64,000 nt of DNA. It comes from DATKHR01 sp036557365 (GTDB lineage: Bacteria; Acidobacteriota; Vicinamibacteria; Vicinamibacterales; CAVVIG01). The notes below the pieces were generated by a model. The model was not told the origin of the DNA and did not search any database. It was given only the letters and a program-made list of their open reading frames with translations. Both the position numbers and the translations under genes were made by a program. This document shows positions 57,801-64,000 of this stretch, piece after piece; within the stretch, counting starts at the first letter, position 1; the number at the start of each line of letters is the position of its first letter. The DNA is taken from the NCBI GenBank assembly GCA_036557365.1, contig DATBHR010000077.1:1-64000 (forward strand). The letters run 5' to 3'.

Positions 57801-59309
57801 TCAGCGAGTGAGCGGCGGCGTGAGCGGTGGCGGCCGCCGGTGGTGGGTCGCCTGCTCGTAGGAGTACGCGAGCGCGAGCAGATCCGCTTCCGAAAAGGGC
57901 CGACCGAGAAGTTCGACGCCGACCGGCATCCCATCGTCTGCAAAGCCGGCGGGAACGGTGACCGCCGGAAGACCTGTCGCAGCACTCGCCGCGCAATTGC
58001 CACCCGCCTGAGGCTCGCCGATTTTTGCGGGCGTTCGCCGAAGCGTCGGATAGACGAGTGCCACAGCCTGCTCGCGGTCGAGCAGCGCGATGAGCGCGGC
58101 GCGCAACGCCGCATGACGGGCGACGATGGCTCGGTATTCGTCGGAGTCGAGCGTCGTGACTTCGTCCGAGCGGCGCAAGGCGGTCTCGAGCGACGGGTGA
58201 ACGACGTGCAGCGCCAGCACATCCGCGAGCGTTCGGACCGGTGCCTCCGGCGTCTTCTTCAGGTAGTCGTTCAAATCGAACTTGAATTCGTAGCGGATGA
58301 TGTTGACGCCGTCGGTTTCCGTTGGCAGTTCGGCGGAGCCAACGTCACTCGTGCGCGCGCCAGCGGCGGCCATCTCGCGCACGGCGTTGCGAACGACGCT
58401 GCCCGCCCGCTGATCGTCGCTGCTGTCACCGAAGTACGGCAGCAGGACACCGAGCCGGGCGCCGCGGAGCGCGTTGGGGTCGAGATGTGCGACGTATCCG
58501 GGCGTCGCACGTGCGGCAGCGGTCGTGGGATCATCCGGATCGGCGCCGACGGTTGCGTCGAGCAGCAGCGCCACGTCCGTGACCGTGCGTCCCAACGGGC
58601 CGCCAACATCCTGGGAATGCGAGAGCGGCACGATGCCGCTCCGGCTCGACAGTCCGAGCGTCGGCCGGATTCCGACGAGGTTGTTCGAGGCGGCGGGATA
58701 ACGGATCGATCCGCATGTATCGGTCCCGAGTCCCGCGGCGGCGAAGCTCGCGGCCACCGCGGCGCCAGTTCCCCCGCTCGAGCCTCCCGGATTCCGTGTC
58801 GGATCGTACGGATTTCTCGTCTGCCCGCCGAGCGAGCTGATCGTCGTGATGCCGCGCGCGAACTCGTGAAGGTTCGTCTTGCCCAGGATGACCGCGCCCG
58901 CGTCGCGCAGCTTCTTCACCTGGAACGCGTCGCGACCCGCCATCGAGCCCTTGAGCGCAACCGACGCGGCGGTGGTGGGGAGATCGATCGTGTCGTAGTT
59001 GTCTTTGACGAGCAGCGGAATGCCGTGCAGCGGACCGCGGACACGGCCGGCAGCGCGCTCGCGATCGAGCGCGTCCGCCTCATCGCGCGCCCGCGGATTC
59101 GTCGCGATGATGGCGTCGAGCGCGGGGCCGCGCTGATCGTAGGCTGCGATGCGTGCGAGGTACGCCTCCGTCAACTGTCGCGACGTGGCAGTGCCACTCG
59201 CCATCGCCTGATCGAGATCGCGGATCGATTTTTCGGAGACGTCGAGCGGAGGCGCAGCTGCCTGCTGGACGAGGAACGCGAGGGCCGCCGCGATGGCGAG
59301 CCGATGCAT
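57801..59309 (-). CDS. Secreted amidase (amidase signature family)
   Basis: A 502-residue hydrolase of amides, with a signal peptide (residues 1-18) showing it is exported rather than the GatA subunit. The amidase-signature catalytic triad is present: Lys in PLLVKDNYDT near 98-107, cis-Ser in NPGGSSGGTGAAVA near 172-185 and the nucleophile Ser in GLGTDTCGSIRYPA near 193-206. The C-terminal half follows the usual fold (AATGLPAVTVPAGF near 445). Substrate unknown; peptide amides or xenobiotics are possible. It lies 3 nt after the MFS gene stop, so the two form an operon. Confidence 0.9.
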   Translation of the reverse strand: MHRLAIAAALAFLVQQAAAPPLDVSEKSIRDLDQAMASGTATSRQLTEAYLARIAAYDQRGPALDAIIATNPRARDEADALDRERAAGRVRGPLHGIPLLVKDNYDTIDLPTTAASVALKGSMAGRDAFQVKKLRDAGAVILGKTNLHEFARGITTISSLGGQTRNPYDPTRNPGGSSGGTGAAVAASFAAAGLGTDTCGSIRYPAASNNLVGIRPTLGLSSRSGIVPLSHSQDVGGPLGRTVTDVALLLDATVGADPDDPTTAAARATPGYVAHLDPNALRGARLGVLLPYFGDSSDDQRAGSVVRNAVREMAAAGARTSDVGSAELPTETDGVNIIRYEFKFDLNDYLKKTPEAPVRTLADVLALHVVHPSLETALRRSDEVTTLDSDEYRAIVARHAALRAALIALLDREQAVALVYPTLRRTPAKIGEPQAGGNCAASAATGLPAVTVPAGFADDGMPVGVELLGRPFSEADLLALAYSYEQATHHRRPPPLTPPLTR

Positions 59310-59312
59310 GAC

Positions 59313-60488
59313 TCAGCTGGCGCGCGAGACCGGCGCCGCTTCAGCACCGCTGACGTTGAGACCGATCGCGAGCACGAGCGTCACGATCAGGAGAGCGGCT
59401 GCGGAGACATACGGAACGGTTTCGCCGAATTGCTGCAGCGACGCGTTACCCCAGACGGGTCCGACTGTTCGCCCGAAGCTTTCGACGGCGCTTGCGGCAC
59501 CCTGCACGCGGCCTTGCTCGTCTTCGCTGCCCACGAGGCTGACAAGGCTCGACATCGTGGGATGTCCGAAGCCGATGCCGAGCGCGACCGGCACGAGACC
59601 GAGCGTGAACGCCGCCACGGTGTGCGTCACCGCCACCGCCGCGAGGCCGATGGCGCCGAACGTCACGCCGAGCATGAACGTGGACTTGTCGCCGAAACGC
59701 CGTACGACATGCCGGATCATTCCGCCCTGGATGATCGCGCCGAGGATGCCGAAGCCGGCGAAGAAGTACCCGGTCTCCGCCACGTCGAAGCCGAAACGCC
59801 GGGCCGCAAAGAGCGCAAAGGTGGTCTGGAACACAGCGAACGAGCACCAGTACACGAAGTCCATCAACAGCACTCGCCGGACGCGCGTGCGCTCGAGGAG
59901 CTCAGGCAGGTAACCGAACGGATTGCCGACGCCGGCATGCGCGCGATGGACGGTTTCGGGCAGCCACACGAGCGCCATGACGGTCGCGACGAGCGTGAGT
60001 GCCGCCGCCGCCCAGATCGGCGCGGTGTAACTCACGTGCGAGAGGATGCCGCTCAGCGCAGGCCCGAGGATGAAGCCCAGGCCGAACGCCGCGCCGATGA
60101 GCCCGTACGCCCGCGCGCGATCTTTGGGCTCGGTGATATCCGCCACGTACGCACGTGCGGTCGAGATGTTGCCGCCCGACAGACCGTCCACGATGCGCGC
60201 CGCGAACAGCATCGTGATGCTGTGCGCCAGAGCCAGCATGACGAAGCTGACGACGGTACCGAACAGACTGAAGACAAGGATGGGCCGGCGGCCGTACCGG
60301 TCGGACAAGTCGCCGAGCGCTGGCGCCGCGACGAGCTGGCACAGCGAGAAGACAGCGAACAGAAGCCCGACCACGAGCGGTGACGCGCCGAAGCTCTCGG
60401 CGTAGTACGGAAGCAGCGGGATGATGATCCCGAAGCCCACGAGGTTGACGAAGATCGTCAGGAAGATAATGACAAGCGGACGGGTCAC
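59313..60488 (-). CDS. MFS transporter (TetA/DHA1-like drug exporter)
   Basis: A 391-residue proton-coupled exporter with 12 predicted membrane segments. Motif A is clear (LGDLSDRYGRRPILVFSLFG near 57-76), with a weaker repeat after segment 8. The antiporter-type stretch AYGLIGAAFGLGFILGPALSG near 130-150 matches motif C of drug-proton antiporters. It starts at GTG 60488 and is divergent from gamma-glutamyltransferase, sharing the AT-rich 60500-60512 region. It heads an operon with the amidase. Substrate unknown. Confidence 0.88.
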   Translation of the reverse strand: MTRPLVIIFLTIFVNLVGFGIIIPLLPYYAESFGASPLVVGLLFAVFSLCQLVAAPALGDLSDRYGRRPILVFSLFGTVVSFVMLALAHSITMLFAARIVDGLSGGNISTARAYVADITEPKDRARAYGLIGAAFGLGFILGPALSGILSHVSYTAPIWAAAALTLVATVMALVWLPETVHRAHAGVGNPFGYLPELLERTRVRRVLLMDFVYWCSFAVFQTTFALFAARRFGFDVAETGYFFAGFGILGAIIQGGMIRHVVRRFGDKSTFMLGVTFGAIGLAAVAVTHTVAAFTLGLVPVALGIGFGHPTMSSLVSLVGSEDEQGRVQGAASAVESFGRTVGPVWGNASLQQFGETVPYVSAAALLIVTLVLAIGLNVSGAEAAPVSRAS

Positions 60489-60499
60489 GATCGTCCGAA

Positions 60500-60512
60500 T
60501 ATTCTATACAAT
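60500..60512. promoter_or_regulatory. Overlapping divergent -10 elements, MFS / GGT
   Basis: TATACA (60505-60510, plus strand) and TATAGA (60508-60503, minus strand) overlap in the word ATTCTATACAAT. Predicted starts of transcription lie about 10 nt before GGT ATG 60527 and 8 nt before MFS GTG 60488. No -35 boxes or Shine-Dalgarno sites are evident. Confidence 0.5.
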
Positions 60513-60526
60513 CGCGGCACCTCATC

Positions 60527-62374
60527 ATGAAGACTGCCATTCCGTCCGCAACTTTCCGCTGGTCGGCGCGGCTGGCCGTGCCGCTGGTCTTCGGCTTTGT
60601 CGCCCTGAGCGCGCAGACGACGGTGCCCGGGACGGCGCCGCGCGGCGAAACGCTCAAACCGGAAATTCTCGGCACGCAGGGCATCGTCGCCGCCGGCCGT
60701 CACTATTCGGTTTCGGCCGGCGTGCGGATTCTTCAGCAGGGCGGCAACGCGATCGACGCCGGCGTCGCATCGGTATTCGCCGCGTCGGTCTGCGAGATCT
60801 CGCATTTCGGCTTCGGCGGCGAAGCGCCGACGATGATCTACGACGCGAAGAGTCACGAGATCATCGTGATCAACGGACAGGGTCCGGCGCCGAAAGCGGC
60901 GACGCCCGCGTTGTTCGCCGAATCGGGACGGCCTCCGAGCAACGGACCGCTCGGCGCCACTATCCCCGCCATGCTCGACGCGATGTCGCTCGCGCTGCAG
61001 ACGAAGGGCACGATGCGCCTCGAGCAGGTCATGCAGCCGGCGATCGAGCTCGCCGACGGCTTCCCGATGTACGAGTTCCTCCGCCACTATCTGATCTCCG
61101 AGCGGAAGGCGACGGAACAGTACGAGTGGTCGGCGAAAACCTACTATCCGAACGGCCACGTGCCCGAAGTCGGCGAGATGTTCCGGCAGCCGAATCTCGC
61201 GCGCACGCTGAGGGCGATTGTCGCTGCGGAAAAAACGTCGTTCGCAAAAACGCACGACCGCACCGCCGCGATCCGCGCCGGCCGTGACGCGTTCTATAAA
61301 GGCGACATCGCGCACCGCATCGTGGACGCCGATCGCGCCGCGGGCGGCGTGTTCACGTACGAGGATCTCGCCGGCTTCCACGGCAGCATCGAGAAGCCGC
61401 TGACGACGAAGTTTCACGACTTCGACGTGTACAAGGCCGGACCGTGGAATCAGGGCCCGGTGCTTCTTCAGACGCTCAACATCCTGGAAGGCGTCAACCT
61501 GAAGGCGCTCGGTTCGAATTCGGCGGAGTACATCCACCAGGTCCACGAAGCGATCAAGCTCGCGTACGACGATCGCAACGCGTACTACGGCGATCCGGCA
61601 TTCGTCACTGTTCCTATGGCCGGATTACTGTCGAAACAGTACGCGACCGAACGCCGCGCGCTCATCGGCCAGGAAGCGTCGCTCGATCATCGCGTTGGCG
61701 ATCCGTACCGCTTCGATCCGGTCGTGAAGCCCCCCGCGACGCGCTACGCGCCGCACGCGCAGGGCGTCAGGACGTCAGTCGGCAACGGCGACACCACCTG
61801 CGTCGACGCGGTCGACAAAGACGGCAATCTCTTCAGCGCGACACCGAGCTCGGGATGGCTGCTCGGCGGCGCGTTCGTCGCCGGCGACACCGGCGTGCCG
61901 CTGTCGAATCGCATGCAGGTGTTCGACCTGGATCCGGCGAGTCCCAACGTGCTCGCAGGCGGAAAGCGTCCGCGCACCACGCTGACGCCGACCATCGTCC
62001 TCAAAGGCGGCAAGCCGTTTCTGGCGATCAGCACGCCGGGCGGCGACAGCCAGGATCAGCAACTGCTCAACGTGCTGCTGGAGATGTTTGTGTTCGACCG
62101 CGACATCCAGGAGGCGATCGAGCTGCCGCGGATCAACTCGCTGCATCCGTTCAGTTCGTTCGACAATCACGAAAGCCTGCCGGGCGTGCTCGAAATCGAA
62201 AACCGCGTGCCTCAGGACGTGCGCGACGCGCTGACGGCGCGCGGGCACAAGCTGCGCGTGCTCGGTCCGTACGGCATGAGCACGGGCGTCGTCGCCGTCG
62301 GCGTGGATCCGACGAACGGCACGCTGCGCGGCGGCGCAGACGTCAGGCGCGAGCGGTATATCTTCGGCTGGTAG
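60527..62374 (+). CDS. ggt: Gamma-glutamyltransferase
   Basis: Cleaves gamma-glutamyl bonds, such as in glutathione, in the periplasm and transfers or hydrolyses the glutamyl group. The 615-residue precursor has a signal peptide (ends near ALSAQ) and the large-subunit opening GIVAAGRHYSVSAGVRILQQ near 46-65 with GGNAIDAGVAS. Autoprocessing occurs before the nucleophile Thr in GNGDTTCVDAVDKDGN near 425; most relatives have DTTH, so Cys replaces His two residues on. The small subunit retains NRMQVFD, GGKRPRTTLTPT and STPGGDSQDQQ (oxyanion region). It is divergent from the MFS/amidase operon, and with OPT and DPP-IV fits a peptide-scavenging lifestyle. Confidence 0.93.
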   Translation: MKTAIPSATFRWSARLAVPLVFGFVALSAQTTVPGTAPRGETLKPEILGTQGIVAAGRHYSVSAGVRILQQGGNAIDAGVASVFAASVCEISHFGFGGEAPTMIYDAKSHEIIVINGQGPAPKAATPALFAESGRPPSNGPLGATIPAMLDAMSLALQTKGTMRLEQVMQPAIELADGFPMYEFLRHYLISERKATEQYEWSAKTYYPNGHVPEVGEMFRQPNLARTLRAIVAAEKTSFAKTHDRTAAIRAGRDAFYKGDIAHRIVDADRAAGGVFTYEDLAGFHGSIEKPLTTKFHDFDVYKAGPWNQGPVLLQTLNILEGVNLKALGSNSAEYIHQVHEAIKLAYDDRNAYYGDPAFVTVPMAGLLSKQYATERRALIGQEASLDHRVGDPYRFDPVVKPPATRYAPHAQGVRTSVGNGDTTCVDAVDKDGNLFSATPSSGWLLGGAFVAGDTGVPLSNRMQVFDLDPASPNVLAGGKRPRTTLTPTIVLKGGKPFLAISTPGGDSQDQQLLNVLLEMFVFDRDIQEAIELPRINSLHPFSSFDNHESLPGVLEIENRVPQDVRDALTARGHKLRVLGPYGMSTGVVAVGVDPTNGTLRGGADVRRERYIFGW

Positions 62375-62416
62375 CCGCGCGAACGTTGACGAGGCGTCGC
62401 ACGTCGACGCACATCG

Positions 62417-64000
62417 CTAGAGGTGCGACGTCAACGGCTCGTGCTGCCGCATGCCGTGCTCGAGCGACGTCAGCACGATATCCGCCATGACCGGTGCGCG
62501 CCGGAAGATGTCCTCCCCCACCGCGTTCGCGATCGCGTTCAGCACGGACCCGAAGCCCGCGCCGACCGGCGGCTCCCCCACTCCGCGCGCGCCCGTCGGC
62601 GTTTCCGGATCCGGCATCTCGAGCGCGAGCGTGTTCATCGTCGCCGGAATGTCGAGAATCGTGAGCGGCTTGTTGTGGTGGAAGCGCTTCGCGAGCGGCA
62701 CGCCGTAGTGCTGGTCGTACACCCACTTCTGCTGGAGCGCGTGGCCGATGCCCAGGTTGATGCCGCCGAGAATCTGGCCGTGAAGACTCCGCGGGTTGAT
62801 GACTGAACCCACATCGGCCACGGCGAGATAGTCGACGAGCGTCGTCTTTCCCGTTTCGACATCCACTTCGACTTCCGCGAAGCCGACTACGAACGAGTAG
62901 GTGTCGCCGTCGCGTGGATAGGTGTCTTTGGCGACGCCCATCAATCCTCGACCGGCCAATGCTGCGGCAGACGCCTTCGTGACCGGATGAATGTCCTCGG
63001 GCAACTCGTGTCCATCGAACGCGCCGCCGAGTTCGACGGCCCGCTTCGCCGCCTGCGCGTACGACATTCCGCGCGACGGATCGGAGCGACGGAACACGCG
63101 CTCGTTGCCGAGCGTGTAGTCCTCCGGCGCACCGCCGAGATCGTGAGCGGCGAGACGCTGCAACTTCAAGCGCGCGTCGGTTGCGCCGGCGAGGTTCGCT
63201 CGCGTCATCGCGTGCGTCGTCTGGCTGCCGACCGAGAGACAGCTCCACGGGACGTTCTTCGCAGTGCTGCCCCAGTTGACGACAACTTTGTCCCATGGCA
63301 TCGCGAGGACGTCCGCGGCCACGCGCGCAAGGTCGATGCACGAATGCGTGCCGAGATTGCCCACGCCGGACTGCACGTACAGCTTTCCGTCTGGCTGCAG
63401 CGTCATCAGCCCGTCGTAGCCGATCGATCCCGAACCGTGCGGACCGACGGCGACGCCGATGCCGCGCACTTTCGATCCCTGGCGCTTGCCCGCGCGGAGC
63501 TTGCGCTCTTCCCACTTGAAGAGCTCTGCGCCGCGGTCGAGGCCGTTCTTCACGAACGCGCTGGTCACGTGCGCGCGGCTGCCCGCCGTCCGCGGCGGAC
63601 CGTACGGCGCCTTGCCTTCCGGCGAATTGATCCGGCGGATCGCGACTTGATCGATGCCGAGCTTGTTGGCCGCCTTCGTGACGACCGGTTCCATGATGGC
63701 GTTCGCCTGCATCGGACCGGGCGAGCGCTGCTGCGATCGCGGCGGTGTGTTGGTCAGGACTGCAAGCGCGCGCCATCGCATGGCCGGCGGCTGCCAGATG
63801 AGCGAGGCTGCATTGCCCGCCGATCGGTGATCGCCCATCGGCCCGTACGGTCCGTTGTCTTCGACGATGAAGAGATCGAGTGCCGTGATGCGGCCGTCGG
63901 CGGCGAATCCGACTCTGGCGCGGCCGACCATGCCCGTTCGCGCGCGGCCGATGTAGTGCTCTTCCTCGCGGCTGATGCGCATCATCACCGGCGTGCCGGT
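62417..64000 (-). CDS. Xanthine dehydrogenase-family molybdopterin-binding subunit (5' end beyond window)
   Basis: The 3' 528 codons of a molybdenum hydroxylase large subunit; the N-terminus lies past position 64000 and the reading frame is open to the edge (TGTPVMMRISREEEHYIG). The ARTGMVGRARVGFAADGRI block, RSPGPMQANAIMEPVVTKAA (Mo-cofactor region), SGVGNLGTHSCIDLARVAAD and the catalytic Glu in TGARGVGEPPVGAGFGSVLN near the C-terminus are family signatures. It would oxidise an aldehyde or N-heterocycle, with FeS and FAD partners likely encoded upstream outside the window. The substrate cannot be inferred. Confidence 0.92.
   Translation of the reverse strand, partial: TGTPVMMRISREEEHYIGRARTGMVGRARVGFAADGRITALDLFIVEDNGPYGPMGDHRSAGNAASLIWQPPAMRWRALAVLTNTPPRSQQRSPGPMQANAIMEPVVTKAANKLGIDQVAIRRINSPEGKAPYGPPRTAGSRAHVTSAFVKNGLDRGAELFKWEERKLRAGKRQGSKVRGIGVAVGPHGSGSIGYDGLMTLQPDGKLYVQSGVGNLGTHSCIDLARVAADVLAMPWDKVVVNWGSTAKNVPWSCLSVGSQTTHAMTRANLAGATDARLKLQRLAAHDLGGAPEDYTLGNERVFRRSDPSRGMSYAQAAKRAVELGGAFDGHELPEDIHPVTKASAAALAGRGLMGVAKDTYPRDGDTYSFVVGFAEVEVDVETGKTTLVDYLAVADVGSVINPRSLHGQILGGINLGIGHALQQKWVYDQHYGVPLAKRFHHNKPLTILDIPATMNTLALEMPDPETPTGARGVGEPPVGAGFGSVLNAIANAVGEDIFRRAPVMADIVLTSLEHGMRQHEPLTSHL

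Noticed and set aside
1..64000. CRISPR array, phage or transposase genes
   Set aside because: No regularly spaced repeats, integrase, transposase or phage structural motifs were found on either strand.

Overview
The window reads as chromosomal DNA of a high-GC Gram-negative bacterium, most likely an acidobacterium (Vicinamibacteria-like). This is inferred from gene content: a VWFA-related protein of the type common in Acidobacteria, many secreted beta-propeller enzymes (VPS10/BNR, NHL, quinoprotein, YVTN, DPP-IV), PEGA-domain proteins, a CarD regulator and lipoprotein/outer-membrane signatures. No phage, insertion sequence, CRISPR array or rRNA was seen. There is one tRNA, tRNA-Leu(CAA) at 7182-7270.

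Layout. 1-6.9 kb: the start of a Rex redox repressor on the minus strand, divergent from an OPT peptide transporter; a secreted Ig-like protein; a VWFA-related protein; PlsC acyltransferase; CarD with its own promoter and terminator. 7-13 kb: tRNA-Leu, a CDF metal exporter, a large VPS10-type propeller protein, an outer-membrane barrel and a cupredoxin lipoprotein. 13-19 kb: an RND tripartite efflux operon (pump, adaptor, outer-membrane factor, all overlapping). 19-26.5 kb: two small unknown proteins, an NHL propeller, a PQQ dehydrogenase, a RodZ-like HTH protein overlapping the tail of a sensor kinase, and a small secreted protein. 26.5-31 kb: an Lhr-type helicase and a 46-residue zinc ribbon. 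31-41 kb: a TPR/TonB_C protein paired with a membrane pseudokinase carrying PEGA domains, a DPP-IV peptidase, a His/Tyr/Pro-rich PEGA protein, an FAD monooxygenase, a CHRD lipoprotein and a DUF5777-like barrel. 40.8-43.7 kb: a coupled amidohydrolase/FAH-hydrolase pair.

43.7-46.3 kb is the most unusual part. An HtrA-like PDZ protein that has lost all three catalytic residues is translationally coupled to a LuxR-type regulator with an eroded receiver. They converge, across a large inverted-repeat element, on an HtrA-like protease with an intact triad. Neither protease-like protein has a signal peptide. 46.4-53.4 kb holds a YVTN propeller, an SDR and a CoA-transferase, then a YbhGFSR/CecR-like ABC efflux operon whose sigma70-type promoter contains a clear palindromic operator. 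53.5-64 kb holds a barrel, a lipoprotein, a PAS sensor kinase, an AT-hook-like small protein, an MFS/amidase pair divergent from gamma-glutamyltransferase, and the 3' part of a molybdopterin oxidoreductase.

Together the genes describe an envelope-rich organism with four efflux systems (CDF, RND, ABC, MFS), extensive peptide scavenging (OPT, DPP-IV, GGT, amidase) and quinoprotein/molybdoenzyme periplasmic oxidation. Several genes have a -10-like hexamer immediately upstream of the start codon and no Shine-Dalgarno, suggesting frequent leaderless transcripts. Word-like degenerate repeats (GAATTAGG, GAACCC and GGAACGG types) sit at gene borders, and one is translated as a signal peptide. All family calls are from reading the sequence; no database search was run.
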